DNA of 46,567 nucleotides from assembly GCA_040878115.1 (NCBI GenBank), contig JBBDMV010000168.1, positions 1 to 46,567 of the forward strand. Direction: 5' to 3'. The notes beneath the pieces were generated by a model that saw only the letters and a program-made list of their open reading frames with translations, was not told the origin of the DNA and searched no databases. Both the position numbers and the translations under genes were made by a program. The stretch's first letter is position 1, and the number at the start of each line of letters is the position of its first letter. This DNA is from JBBDMU01 sp040878115 (GTDB lineage Bacteria > Bacteroidota > Rhodothermia > Balneolales > Natronogracilivirgulaceae). Below are positions 8,987-18,045 of the stretch, piece after piece.

Positions 8987-9562
8987 ATGATAAAATATAT
9001 TTTAGCTTTTACTTTGATGGCTTATTCATTCGTCGGTTGTAATAATGACTCAACTGCAGATGACGTATCCCCACAGGAGGATATGCAAAACGAGGACATG
9101 CAAAGCCAAATGCAGCAACCGGCTATTGAGGTCGATGTTTCTGATGAAGAACTTCAGTTATTCATAGATGTGTCCATGCAAGCGCAAGCCGTTCAGGCTG
9201 AAGCTCAACAGGAAATGATGGTTGTTGTTGAAGATGAAGGTATTGATGTGCAAACGTTTAACCAAATCGCACAGGCACTTCAGATGGGACAATCTCCTGA
9301 GGAAATTGATGTGGATTCCGAAGAAATGGACAAGTTTGATAAAGCGTCCGAGTCAATCGATGAAATAGGGCAGCAAATGGAAGGCCAACTGGCTAGTGCT
9401 GTTGAAGAGGAAGGAATGGAAATGGATAGATTTCAGGAACTAAATATGGCTATCCAGCAAGATCAGCAGCTTCAGCAAAGAGCGCAACAGATGATGCAAG
9501 AATCGATGCCGGCGCCACCGGCCCAACAAGCACCACCTGAAGATCAACCAGAAGGCAACTAA
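8987..9562 (+). CDS. Acidic DUF4168-like lipoprotein
   Basis: From the ATG at 8987 the product has 191 residues and starts with a lipoprotein signal (MIKYILAFTLMAYSFVGC, Cys 18). An in-frame TTG 57 bases upstream would add a non-signal extension and is less likely. The mature part is acidic and rich in Gln and Met. It contains the helical pattern VSDEELQLFIDVSMQAQAVQ ... EGIDVQTFNQIAQALQMGQS and again EEEGMEMDRFQELNMAIQQD, matching DUF4168 proteins, which have two similar helical halves. The C-terminus is a Pro/Gln-rich tail. Function is unknown; it should sit in the periplasm or at the outer membrane. A strong terminator follows directly. Confidence 0.75.
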   Translation: MIKYILAFTLMAYSFVGCNNDSTADDVSPQEDMQNEDMQSQMQQPAIEVDVSDEELQLFIDVSMQAQAVQAEAQQEMMVVVEDEGIDVQTFNQIAQALQMGQSPEEIDVDSEEMDKFDKASESIDEIGQQMEGQLASAVEEEGMEMDRFQELNMAIQQDQQLQQRAQQMMQESMPAPPAQQAPPEDQPEGN

Positions 9563-9592
9563 AACTTAGCCTTTATAAATTAGTATACCCCA

Positions 9593-9627
9593 AAGCCTGT
9601 CATACGTTGTATGGCAGGCTTTTTTTA
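9593..9627 (+). terminator. Rho-independent terminator after the DUF4168-like gene
   Basis: AAGCCTGTCATAC (9593-9605) pairs with GTATGGCAGGCTT (9609-9621) with one mismatch and a 3-base loop, followed by a run of Ts. It lies about 30 bases after the stop codon. Confidence 0.85.
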
Positions 9628-9692
9628 AAAAACTTTTTGATTATACCGTACGGCCTTCAAAGACCGTCCTGTTAATTTATACTTATTGGTCT

Positions 9693-10439
9693 TTAATCTT
9701 CTGAAACGGTAAATTCATCGGTTTTTTCCTGATAGAAGCAAAGCTGATCGGCAACAGCCAGAGCCTCGGTTTTTGCATAAGGGTAAGTCCAAATTAAGTT
9801 AGCCAGTAATTTGTCTCCTGCCCGAACGCTGTAATATTTTGCTTCTCCCTTATACGGGCAATGGGTTTTAATGGAACCTGGCTCGAGAAAACTGAAATCA
9901 ACGTCTAATCTGGGAATGTAATAACGAACCGGTAGCTTTGTTTCGAAAAGTAATGTCGGACGTTTCGTTTCTGCGATAACTTCCCCCTGGATAACGACCT
10001 TAATATGACGTGAACTTTTTAGAATATCAATCCTATGATAAGGATCACGCGCATGCACATCAACCTTTTCATCCTCTTCAAACCATGCATCCATCTTGCT
10101 CCAGTAAAAAGCAAGATAGTCTGAAAGCATATCCGCATTCCCGGCAGGGTCAAGGTATGCCCAGGCAGCATCTTCAGAATTTTTTTTACCCACCCTAACC
10201 GTCCAGTAAGAAGCTTCTCCCTTATGAGGGCATCGCGACCGATGGTCAGTTTGTTCGAGAAATTCATGGCGAACGTCTTCCCGTGGAAAGTAATATATCG
10301 GCACATGATCTTGTTCTCTTAAAAGCACGGCATTAGAGCTGTCTGCTATGACTTTGTTATTATAAAATATCCTCACACGCTTTGCGGTGGGAATAATCTC
10401 GAACTTATCAGCGATTAAAATAGCCTGAGTATTTTTCAT
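9693..10439 (-). CDS. Tandem DUF427 domain protein
   Basis: A 248-residue soluble protein made of two DUF427 (PF04248) units. Each unit has a strand-rich core ending in the same signature: CPHKGEASYWTVRVG at about residue 73 and CPYKGEAKYYSVRAG at about 196. Each is preceded by a YY or YYIPR segment and an acidic Asp-Val-x-x-x-FLE stretch. Each is followed by W-x-Y and a YLAFYWSK or QLCFYQEK helix. The family is widespread, of compact beta fold, and has no firmly known reaction. No signal peptide, so probably cytoplasmic. It converges with the DUF4168-like gene and is probably monocistronic. Confidence 0.85.
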   Translation of the reverse strand: MKNTQAILIADKFEIIPTAKRVRIFYNNKVIADSSNAVLLREQDHVPIYYFPREDVRHEFLEQTDHRSRCPHKGEASYWTVRVGKKNSEDAAWAYLDPAGNADMLSDYLAFYWSKMDAWFEEDEKVDVHARDPYHRIDILKSSRHIKVVIQGEVIAETKRPTLLFETKLPVRYYIPRLDVDFSFLEPGSIKTHCPYKGEAKYYSVRAGDKLLANLIWTYPYAKTEALAVADQLCFYQEKTDEFTVSED

Positions 10440-10795
10440 GGACGCCCAAATTATATATCCTGTTAGTTAGGACAACATATTCCGAAAGAAAGAAGTTCTA
10501 TCGCGTGCTGATGTTAATTGATCATCACGGCGAACCACTTATGGTCCGGGTTCGCAAACATGCAAAAGCAGGATGACCCCAGGATAGAAGTACAATATTA
10601 GTTTTGAATCATCTTATAGCTTTATTTTATAATCTTATCATTTTTTTTAATATTATAAACTAACTCTTAATAAATAATGAACTACTAAGAACTTAAAAAT
10701 ACTGAACGAAGCTTTCAGATTAAAAGCCTGAGCTTGCTTAGGCCTCCTGCTTCTGAATGTTCAAGCCAGATAAACTTTAAAATCCTTCTAATTGT
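10440..10795. other. Intergenic region, divergent promoters expected
   Basis: 356 bases between the starts of the divergent DUF427 and FAD-oxidoreductase genes. The plus strand has an exact TAGTTTTG (10599-10606), a possible -7 box, but no matching upstream element. Otherwise AT-rich with no ORF or RNA that I can support. Confidence 0.35.
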
Positions 10796-12526
10796 ATGAA
10801 CCGAAAAAACTTTCTTGAATTATTAGCTTTTAACAGTGCTGTTATTACCTCTGTATCAGGGTTTAACTTTTTAAAGGCGGTGCCTGAAAAAACTGAACAC
10901 AACATCACCAGAGAAGGGTTAAAAGAGCTTACTGCAGATATTGTTATCGCTGGCGGCGGCTTAGGCGGTTGTGCTGCAGCACTATCAGCTTTACGGAATG
11001 GCTTAAATGTTATTCTGACAGAAGAAACCGACTGGATAGGTGGACAGCTCACACAGCAGGGTGTTCCCCCTGATGAACATTATTGGATAGAGACTCATGG
11101 AAGTACTCAACTGTACCGGGATTTACGCAATGGTATACGTCAATATTACATCCAAAACTATCCGCTTACGGATGAAGCCAAAGAGCGTAAGCACCTGAAC
11201 CCTGGCGATGGTGCTGTATCACGTTTATGTCATGAACCCAGAGTAGCTTTAGCCGTACTGCAGGGGATGCTGGCCCCCTATTTGAGTTCAGGCAAATTAA
11301 CCCTGTTATTAGAACATAAGATCACCGGAGCCAATGTGGCAGAAGATGAAGTTAATTCTATAAAAGCGGTAAGTAATCGCAGTAATAAAGAAACCACGCT
11401 TTCGGCATCCTATTTCATTGATGCTACAGAATTAGGAGACTTACTCCCCCTGACAGGTACGGAATATGTTGTCGGTTCGGAATCAAAACATGAAACAGGG
11501 GAATTACATGCTCCTGAAGAAGGTAATCCTAATAATCATCAGGCGTATACGGTTTGTTTCGCCATGGATTACATTCGGGGAACAGATAACACCATTGATA
11601 AACCTCGTGAGTATGATTTTTGGCGCGATTTTGAACCTGAAATGAGAATACCCTGGCCCGGAAAACTACTTCAACTTAGCTACTCTAATCCTTCAACCCT
11701 GGAACCAAAGGCCCTGGGCTTCCATCCGGAAGGCATCCAAACCGGGGACTCCCTTAACTTATGGAATTACCGGCGTATCATTAACAAGAATAACTTTCAG
11801 CTTGGTTCTTACCCTGGTGACATTACCATTGTTAATTGGCCGCAAAACGATTACTTACTCGGCAATTTAGTTGATGTAAGTGATGATGAATTCAAAAGGA
11901 ATGTTGAGCGCGCGAAACAACTGAGCCTGTCCCTTTTCTATTGGTTGCAAACTGAAGTACCTCGCCCTGATGGCGGACATGGCTGGCCTGGCTTGCGTCT
12001 TCGTGGTGATATTATGGGGACAGAGGATGGATTGGCTAAATATCCATATGTTCGGGAATCACGGCGAATTAAAGCTTTATTTACCGTTTTAGAAGAACAT
12101 GTTGGCGCGGAGAATCGTGGTATGGTTACAGGCAAGGAATCTGGCAATACCGCAGCTAATTTTTATGACAGTGTTGGTACGGGTTATTATCATATTGATC
12201 TTCACCCCAGCAGTGGGGGTGAAAATTATATAGATTTTAGTTCATTACCCTTTCAAATACCCCTGGGATCACTTATTCCAAAGCGTATGAAAAACCTGCT
12301 TCCTGCTAATAAAAACATAGGCACAACCCATATCACCAACGGCTGTTACCGGTTACATCCTGTAGAATGGACCATTGGTGAATCAGTAGGCATGTTAGCC
12401 GCCTATTCACTTGATAAGAAAATTATTCCGCGTGCCGTTCGGGAGGACCAGCAGTTTCTCGAAGAGTTTCAGAATTTTGTACGTTCGCAGGGAATTGAAA
12501 CGGAATGGCCGGAACAGCAAACTTAA
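10796..12526 (+). CDS. FAD-dependent oxidoreductase (PF12831 type)
   Basis: A 576-residue flavoprotein. After an N-terminal hydrophobic stretch (residues 8-27), which may be an export signal with an RK instead of RR, the Rossmann motif DIVIAGGGLGGCAAALSALR appears at about 48-67, with the E residue of TEETDWIGGQLTQQG downstream. The FAD_oxidored family hallmarks FIDATELGDLLPL (about 207) and a C-terminal NIGTTHITNGCYRLHPVEWTIGE block are present. Members oxidise sugar-like or cyclic substrates and are frequent in Bacteroidota and planctomycete polysaccharide loci; no substrate is proven. It converges on the minus-strand isomerase/ThuA/Gfo operon, with about 140 bases between stops. The start codon ATG has no clear ribosome site, as usual in this phylum. 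Confidence 0.8.
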   Translation: MNRKNFLELLAFNSAVITSVSGFNFLKAVPEKTEHNITREGLKELTADIVIAGGGLGGCAAALSALRNGLNVILTEETDWIGGQLTQQGVPPDEHYWIETHGSTQLYRDLRNGIRQYYIQNYPLTDEAKERKHLNPGDGAVSRLCHEPRVALAVLQGMLAPYLSSGKLTLLLEHKITGANVAEDEVNSIKAVSNRSNKETTLSASYFIDATELGDLLPLTGTEYVVGSESKHETGELHAPEEGNPNNHQAYTVCFAMDYIRGTDNTIDKPREYDFWRDFEPEMRIPWPGKLLQLSYSNPSTLEPKALGFHPEGIQTGDSLNLWNYRRIINKNNFQLGSYPGDITIVNWPQNDYLLGNLVDVSDDEFKRNVERAKQLSLSLFYWLQTEVPRPDGGHGWPGLRLRGDIMGTEDGLAKYPYVRESRRIKALFTVLEEHVGAENRGMVTGKESGNTAANFYDSVGTGYYHIDLHPSSGGENYIDFSSLPFQIPLGSLIPKRMKNLLPANKNIGTTHITNGCYRLHPVEWTIGESVGMLAAYSLDKKIIPRAVREDQQFLEEFQNFVRSQGIETEWPEQQT

Positions 12527-12666
12527 CGGCATTAGAGGCCATTGAAGTTATTCGTAAACATCAACGGCCATCTACTACCAACATTAAGTTGATATCGATA
12601 ACCGGCTTTAATGTTCTACTGCCGGGTCAAATAAGTCGGGTTTGTAGCAGTAAGAATGTTTATATA

Positions 12667-13665
12667 TTAAATATCACAGAGGGATACGGCATGTTGCAAA
12701 CCCGTCATGGGATCTATTGTCGGAATGAATTCCTGGCCCACATACCCTTCATAACCAATATCCAGTAAAGCCTGCATAACCGCAGGATAATAAAGCTCCT
12801 GCTTATCGCTCAATTCGGCTCGGCCGGGTATTCCGGCTGTGTGAATATGGCCAATCAGGTCCGTACCGTATTCCTTTATACGCGAAATGATATCACCATC
12901 CATTATCTGAACGTGGTAGAGATCAAAAAGTAATTTTACACGCGGTGAACCTACCCTGCGAATAATATCGGCACAATAATCAATATGATCGCCCTGATAG
13001 CCCGGGTGCCCTCTATCATTATCTCCTTCTACCCTTGAATTAAGGTGTTCCATGCAAATCGTAACACCGTGCTCTTCAGCATGCCTGGCTAATATTTTCA
13101 ATCCTTCAACGGTGTTATCGGCACCTTCTTCAAGAGATATTTCACCATTCCCAGGGTTATCATTGTCCTTGTACTTAAATCCTGTAAAGGCGATGACGGA
13201 TGGAACACCCGCTTCAGCACAGGCTTCGATCCGTTCTTTGGTCCGCGCAATAACCTCCTCCTGATATCGGGGATTGTTCAATCCCTTCTCGAAAGGTGGA
13301 TCAGGCATACCGTTGGTCGCGAGTGCACAAGTCAGCCCGTATTTCTTCATAGTCGGCCATTCATCAGGCCCCACCAATTCTATTCCCTGGCAACCGAGGC
13401 CAACACTAGCCTGGCAAAGTTGATCAAGGTCCCATTCTTGTCCAAAAGCCATGTATGGCCAGGAAACGAGTACCTGCTTAATGCGACCGTTCTGCACCGC
13501 TGTTGGACCAGCGCTTCCTTTCGAGGCAAGCACCTTACCCGGAACAGCCATCCCGGTAACCATCGCGGCGGACCATGCCGCAGTATTACGTAGCAAATTC
13601 CTCCGGCTTAATATGTTCTTTTCTGAAGAGTTTTGCGCTGGTGTTTTCTGCTTTCTTTTGCTCAT
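12667..13665 (-). CDS. Tat-exported sugar isomerase/epimerase, hydroxypyruvate isomerase-like TIM barrel
   Basis: A 332-residue AP-endonuclease-2 type TIM barrel with a twin-arginine signal (SRRNLLRN at 20-27, then a hydrophobic stretch ending near VLA). Metal ligands of the family are visible: E206 in MEHLNS, D248 in LLFDLYHVQIMDGD, His 273/275 in IGHIHTAGIPGR, and E312 in VGQEFIPT. The FDLYHVQIMDGD and PGRxEL blocks are those of the Hyi (hydroxypyruvate isomerase) branch. Export is unusual for that branch. Related exported TIM barrels act on keto-sugars or keto-glycosides, including C-O and C-C eliminations. It is the last gene of a four-gene operon, 34 bases after the ThuA-like gene. The substrate is not known. 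Confidence 0.85.
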   Translation of the reverse strand: MSKRKQKTPAQNSSEKNILSRRNLLRNTAAWSAAMVTGMAVPGKVLASKGSAGPTAVQNGRIKQVLVSWPYMAFGQEWDLDQLCQASVGLGCQGIELVGPDEWPTMKKYGLTCALATNGMPDPPFEKGLNNPRYQEEVIARTKERIEACAEAGVPSVIAFTGFKYKDNDNPGNGEISLEEGADNTVEGLKILARHAEEHGVTICMEHLNSRVEGDNDRGHPGYQGDHIDYCADIIRRVGSPRVKLLFDLYHVQIMDGDIISRIKEYGTDLIGHIHTAGIPGRAELSDKQELYYPAVMQALLDIGYEGYVGQEFIPTIDPMTGLQHAVSLCDI

Positions 13666-13699
13666 GGAGAAGAAGATTATGTTAGGTTAACCAAAAGAG

Positions 13700-14647
13700 T
13701 TAATTAGAAGCATCCAGACGGTCCTGGATTTCCTGATAATCCCAGTCATCAGGTACAGGGTCGTCAGTCAATTTGCTAAGTTCAAGTACGTTGATAGAAT
13801 CAAATTGAATCCCATATACGGGCACCTCCGCGTGGGCCGACCAGACTATTGCATTTGTCACCAGGCGGCGGAACTGGTCATTAGCCCAGTTCCAGTGATA
13901 ATGCCCACCCGTAAAACCAAATGAACGCCCTTTATTTGGGCGTTCATGAACCCATGCTACATGCTGCGGTTCTTTATTTTCCAGCACTGCTTCACGAACA
14001 TAAGGATTATTTGAATGCGGACCGTCATCGCGCGAAAGGGATTCTTGCGGAGGCAAGTCCGTCAGGATCGTAGTTACACCATTCATGCCTTCAGCAAACC
14101 GCATATGATAGTACCATTCATCATTTATTTCGAATGGTTCAACACCGTTGGTCACCGGATGATCAGGAAGCATATTAATGCGAGCGGTCCAGAAAGGATT
14201 TACCGACCAATCTGTTTCGAAATAACCACCCTGCCATTCCATAAACCGATCTCCAGGTTCGCCTTTTGGTACCTCAACAGCATAATGCAGGGTTACTAAA
14301 CCAACACCACGGTCCATGACCTTTTGGAACTCGTCTATATGGTCCACTACCGGATGGTTCGTTCCGCCATTTGAATAAATTACAACTGCGTCAATTTGGT
14401 CAAACGCATTCTCGTTTTCCGGCCATCCACTAATCACATGGGCTGTCACGCCTACATCGGCATCATTAATAGTCTGGGCGAGAAGTTTTGATCCACCGAG
14501 GTGTTCATGGTTTCCAAAACCGTGAGATGGTGCTCCTGCAATAAACAGGACCTGTTTATCCTGAGCTATTGCTGGTGTAACGATTATTGGTATAGTCGCT
14601 ATAGCGAATAGCAGGCTCACTTTTATAATGCTTTTAGCATTCATCAT
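13700..14647 (-). CDS. Secreted ThuA domain protein
   Basis: A 315-residue ThuA (PF06283) protein with a cleavable signal peptide (MMNAKSIIKVSLLF..., ending near AIA at about 28). The flavodoxin-like fold opens with KQVLFIAGAPSHGFGNHEHLGG and continues with VISGWP, IDAVVIYSNGG and VGLVTLHYAVEVP. Late family motifs are HVAWVHERPNKGRSFGFTGGHYHWNW. In rhizobia ThuA acts with ThuB, a Gfo/Idh/MocA oxidoreductase, in conversion of trehalose and related disaccharides to 3-keto forms. Here it lies 48 bases downstream of such an oxidoreductase, which supports a similar role, but in the periplasm. The precise catalytic role of ThuA proteins is not settled. Confidence 0.87.
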   Translation of the reverse strand: MMNAKSIIKVSLLFAIATIPIIVTPAIAQDKQVLFIAGAPSHGFGNHEHLGGSKLLAQTINDADVGVTAHVISGWPENENAFDQIDAVVIYSNGGTNHPVVDHIDEFQKVMDRGVGLVTLHYAVEVPKGEPGDRFMEWQGGYFETDWSVNPFWTARINMLPDHPVTNGVEPFEINDEWYYHMRFAEGMNGVTTILTDLPPQESLSRDDGPHSNNPYVREAVLENKEPQHVAWVHERPNKGRSFGFTGGHYHWNWANDQFRRLVTNAIVWSAHAEVPVYGIQFDSINVLELSKLTDDPVPDDWDYQEIQDRLDASN

Positions 14648-14695
14648 ACCCCCTCTTCTAATTAAAGAAATAATTAACCGATGTTACTATTCACG

Positions 14696-16054
14696 TCACC
14701 CTTCGTAGGTTATGCTTTGCAGAACTTCCGTCACGCCAGGGGTCGGTATTGGATAAAAACCATTTTCATCGGGCAATGAAGGTGGGTTTGCATCCCAGCT
14801 TAAATTCTCTGGAATTAAATTGATATTTGAGTTCAATGCTTTTTCCCATTCGATGACTTTCCCTGAATAAGTTGCCATCCGGCCCATGATTGCGGTAAGG
14901 GTAGCTTTAGCCCCAACCTCAGAATCATTAATGACCCTGCCTTTTCTCAAGGCTTCAAAAAGCTCGTTATGTTCTTGCTGATAAGGATTAGGGTCTTCTG
15001 CCCCACGATGTTCATAGGCAACATTACCCGTATAGCTACGCATCAGTCCGTTATTGCCACCATCCGTATTTATAGTCCCTTTTGTTCCCTGAAATACTTC
15101 TGATACTCTGTTCATACAGCCTTGCTGATGCCGGCACTGACTGGCGATAACGGCTCCGCTGGGGTAGGTATATTCAACAAAGTGGTGGTCAAATATTTCA
15201 CCATATTCTTTACCCTTTCTTACTTCACGCCCCCCCATACCCTGCGCCGTGGCGGGATATTCACCTGTAAACCAATTGGCAACGTCAAGCTGATGGATAT
15301 GCTGCTCCACGATATGATCGCCGCATAACCAATTAAAATAATACCAGTTACGCATCTGGTACTCCATCTCTGTTTGCTCAGGCTCACGTTGCCTTACCCA
15401 TACTCCACCACTGTTCCAGTATATCTGCCCCGAGACGATCTTGCCCACTTCGCCCTGGTTTATTCTTTTGATGACTTCAAGGTAGCTGTTTTGGTATCTG
15501 CGCTGCAGGCCCACAACAACATTCAGGTTTTTCTGTTTCGCCTTTTTACCCGCTTCCAGGACCTGCCTTATCCCCGGTGCATCGGTGGCTACCGGTTTTT
15601 CCATGAAGACATGTTTACCCGCATCTATTGCTGCTTCAAAATGAGTCGGCCTGAATCCGGGAGGAGTGCTGAGAATAACGACATCAGCAAGAGCAATGGC
15701 TTTTTTATAGGCATCAAATCCAACAAACCTATGTTCTTCAGGTACTTTCAATTGATCGGTTTCGGCAAACCTGTTGGAGAGTGCTTCCAGGCTATCGTCA
15801 AGCCTGTCTTTAAAGGCATCCGCCATGGCTACCAATTGCACGTCATCACCTGTAGATAATGCCTGACTAGCGGCACCGGTGCCGCGCCCGCCGCAACCGA
15901 TCAGTGCTACTTTTATTTTGTCACTTCCTCCAACATAGGCACTTGCTCCGATAGGCAGAGTACTTAGCAATAAGCCTCCGGCTCCCGCTGAGGCATTTCT
16001 AAAAAAATCTCGTCTGGATAATCCCTTTTTGTTAAGGTTATATTGCTTTTTCAT
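14696..16054 (-). CDS. Tat-exported Gfo/Idh/MocA family oxidoreductase
   Basis: A 452-residue NAD(P)-dependent dehydrogenase-type protein with a twin-arginine signal (SRRDFFRN at 13-20). The dinucleotide-binding motif is VALIGCGGRGTG (about 49-60). The catalytic EKP triad member lies at 152-154 (FMEKPVATD). The substrate-side motif EMEYQMRNWYYFNWLCGDHIVEQHIHQLDVANW is typical of exported members acting on sugars or glycosides. Export with cofactor bound is the usual reason for Tat use; such cofactors are often held tightly and recycled in situ. It is the second gene of the operon, 48 bases after the SUMF1-fold gene. It is a clear paralogue of the gene at 22485-23819. Substrate unknown. Confidence 0.9.
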   Translation of the reverse strand: MKKQYNLNKKGLSRRDFFRNASAGAGGLLLSTLPIGASAYVGGSDKIKVALIGCGGRGTGAASQALSTGDDVQLVAMADAFKDRLDDSLEALSNRFAETDQLKVPEEHRFVGFDAYKKAIALADVVILSTPPGFRPTHFEAAIDAGKHVFMEKPVATDAPGIRQVLEAGKKAKQKNLNVVVGLQRRYQNSYLEVIKRINQGEVGKIVSGQIYWNSGGVWVRQREPEQTEMEYQMRNWYYFNWLCGDHIVEQHIHQLDVANWFTGEYPATAQGMGGREVRKGKEYGEIFDHHFVEYTYPSGAVIASQCRHQQGCMNRVSEVFQGTKGTINTDGGNNGLMRSYTGNVAYEHRGAEDPNPYQQEHNELFEALRKGRVINDSEVGAKATLTAIMGRMATYSGKVIEWEKALNSNINLIPENLSWDANPPSLPDENGFYPIPTPGVTEVLQSITYEG

Positions 16055-16102
16055 GTTTTAGATCCATTATGTTAGAGTTAATTTATACAATCAGCTACAA
16101 GT

Positions 16103-17104
16103 TCAGTAATCCTCCATGGCTTCAATCCAATACTCTTCCATTTCTTCTTTTGATGGCGTTTCTTGTGGCCTCACGAGTCTGAAACCTACAAAAGGTGCAT
16201 CCGTAAGCCACCAGAGGCTTTTAGGTAACTGAGGGTCACGTTGTTTCCATCTATTCATAGATCCTCTTCGATTGGTACAACGTAACTCTTCAGGGTCATC
16301 TGTCCATGCACCACCTCTTATTGATCGAGGATAAAGCTCTGTTGGCCGAAACCAGGGGTTATCAGCAACATCACCATCAAGTTGCTCAAAATAGTCTTCC
16401 TTATATTGGTCCATTGTCCATTCAGCAACATTTCCATGGATATCATGCAAGCCAAATGGATTGGGTTCGAGCTCCCCAATTTCGTTGTAACTATTTCCAC
16501 TGTTCTCGCGGAACCAGGCATAGGTTTCCAGGTCTGCGGGGTCATCCCCAAAATGGTAAGCGCTTTCATTCCCGGCGCGGCAGGCAAATTCCCATTCCGC
16601 TTCAGTAGGTAGCCTGTAAAAGTTTCCCGTTTTAGCTGTAAGCCATTTCGCGTACATTATGGCCGCGTATTGGGTCATATTAATGGCAGGATAACCATCT
16701 CTCCCCATTCCAAAACTCATGTCTATATAAGGCTGTGTCGGCAAAGATACAGCATCGGCCTCAATGCTTACTTCGCCTCGCGCAGGAGCTGCATTTTCTA
16801 CATTTGAAATGTTTTCCCTGACAAAGAGGTCGTACTGGGCCCAGGTTATTTCAAATTTGCCCATCCAGAAAGACCCAACATTTACCTCATGCTGTGGTCC
16901 TTCATCCTCTTCTCTTCCTGCTTCCGTTGCAGGACTGCCCATCAGAAAAGTTCCACCCGGTACAGGCACCATATCCATAGTTTCGTCAGTATCAGGAATA
17001 TTTTGTGTATAAGGTGAAAAATCCTGAGCACTGACATGGGTTTTATCATTGTTGTAATGGCTACCCATTAAAAACACGAAAAAAAATATTATAATACCCT
17101 TCAT
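16103..17104 (-). CDS. SUMF1/FGE-fold secreted protein, probably not a formylglycine-generating enzyme
   Basis: A protein of the sulfatase-modifying-factor fold (PF03781). I place the start at the ATG at 17104, which gives a signal peptide (MKGIIIFFFVFLMG..., cleavage near VSA) and 333 residues; an upstream frame of 42 codons is open but has no signal character. Family motifs in order: MVPVPGGTFLMGS, VGSFWMGKFEITWAQYDLF, FYRLPTEAEWEFACRAG, NPFGLHDIHGNVAEWTMD, SIRGGAWTDDPEELRCTNR and FVGFRLVRP. True FGEs have two redox Cys in the segment after RGG; here only one Cys (RCTNR) is present. No sulfatase is encoded in the window. It is the first gene of the operon with Gfo, ThuA and isomerase, so it is more likely a binding or accessory protein for that pathway. 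Confidence 0.8.
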   Translation of the reverse strand: MKGIIIFFFVFLMGSHYNNDKTHVSAQDFSPYTQNIPDTDETMDMVPVPGGTFLMGSPATEAGREEDEGPQHEVNVGSFWMGKFEITWAQYDLFVRENISNVENAAPARGEVSIEADAVSLPTQPYIDMSFGMGRDGYPAINMTQYAAIMYAKWLTAKTGNFYRLPTEAEWEFACRAGNESAYHFGDDPADLETYAWFRENSGNSYNEIGELEPNPFGLHDIHGNVAEWTMDQYKEDYFEQLDGDVADNPWFRPTELYPRSIRGGAWTDDPEELRCTNRRGSMNRWKQRDPQLPKSLWWLTDAPFVGFRLVRPQETPSKEEMEEYWIEAMEDY

Positions 17105-17617
17105 TAAACTTAAGTCTGCTTTCGTTAAATAAAAATATACTTCCTTTATTATTTGAATTTTCATCAAAATATTTAAATAAAGTAACAAAGTGAAATCACA
17201 GATGCTATCTTTGGCTTTTAAATTTGTCACAGAGACCCTCCGCCATCAACTTCATGCTGGAATGGCACACTCCCACAAGTACGGACCATTTATATAAATG
17301 CCTTTCCTCAATTTACATCATGTATTAAACCTGGCCTAAGACCGCGGGCCTAAATAAACCGGCTATCCATTTATCTTGCAATCCGTATTAAGAACATGGG
17401 GCTACAAATTAATGCATATGGACTGAGTGGGCTAAAAACCTGAACAGGTTTAGGTGGGTTTCGAAGGCCATTCTAAAGGATTCCTTAATAATTATCGCTA
17501 TTCATTGTAAAAACAAATAGATAAATCATATCTAAACGAGAATATACCCTTTAGTTTAGTACTTCTTTGAGTTAAAGTTTAAGCTCCGTGAGACCAACCT
17601 TACATTCCTTCATTCCT
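17105..17617. other. Long intergenic region upstream of the SUMF1-fold operon
   Basis: About 510 bases with no coding sequence that I can support beyond the weak 42-codon upstream extension of the SUMF1-fold frame. It holds a short perfect palindrome (AAACCTG, AA, CAGGTTT) at 17436-17451. No tRNA or known RNA was recognised. The minus-strand operon promoter should lie near the left end. Confidence 0.4.
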
Positions 17618-17682
17618 TCTCCGTATTTTCTCCATGGTAGCTCCATAAAATAATTGGAGCTACCATGGAGAAAATACGGAGA
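17618..17682. repeat. Perfect 28-bp inverted repeat with 9-base loop
   Basis: Bases 17618-17645 are exactly complementary to 17655-17682, with a 9-base AT-only loop. Each arm is built of 11-bp units beginning CTCC: on the minus strand CTCCATAGTAT, CTCCGTATTTT and CTCCATGGTAG stand head to tail. The hairpin lies far from any gene end and has no T run, so it is not an ordinary terminator. It looks like a mobile palindromic repeat. Confidence 0.8.
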
Positions 17683-18045
17683 TACTATGGAGCTGGATAA
17701 GCTTTGAACCGGCCGAAAATGAGCGGCATTTTAGCCTAAATAAGAGCAGGATTTGAAATAAATCAGGCTAATAAAGTGAGGTATTACCTCATTTATAAGC
17801 TCCCTGTTATGGCCTCTCATGCGCCGGGAATGGGGAAAATGGCGCATAAAGGATATAGTTATCTCTTTGATATTGTTTTATATTGACTAAGGAGGGGGTA
17901 GGATCTATATCATTTAAAAATACTTTCCAAACCATCGCAAGGATTAGTCCGCTATGTGTCTATTTGTAATCAGGGATGACTAAATTCGGATTTGATTGTA
18001 TTTGATATTAAACCTGGTTTCTGAACCCTGATTTGCGTGCAATCC

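Noticed and set aside
10540..10580. tRNA-like T-loop (GGGTTCGC) in the intergenic region
   Set aside because: No acceptor stem, anticodon arm or CCA fits around it.
15374..15859. Plus-strand frame of 161 codons opposite the Gfo/Idh/MocA gene
   Set aside because: Antisense shadow; no recognisable domain.
16103..17104. True formylglycine-generating enzyme for a sulfatase system
   Set aside because: The catalytic Cys pair is incomplete and no sulfatase gene is in the window.
17618..17682. Transcription terminator
   Set aside because: No T run on either side and no gene end within 500 bases.
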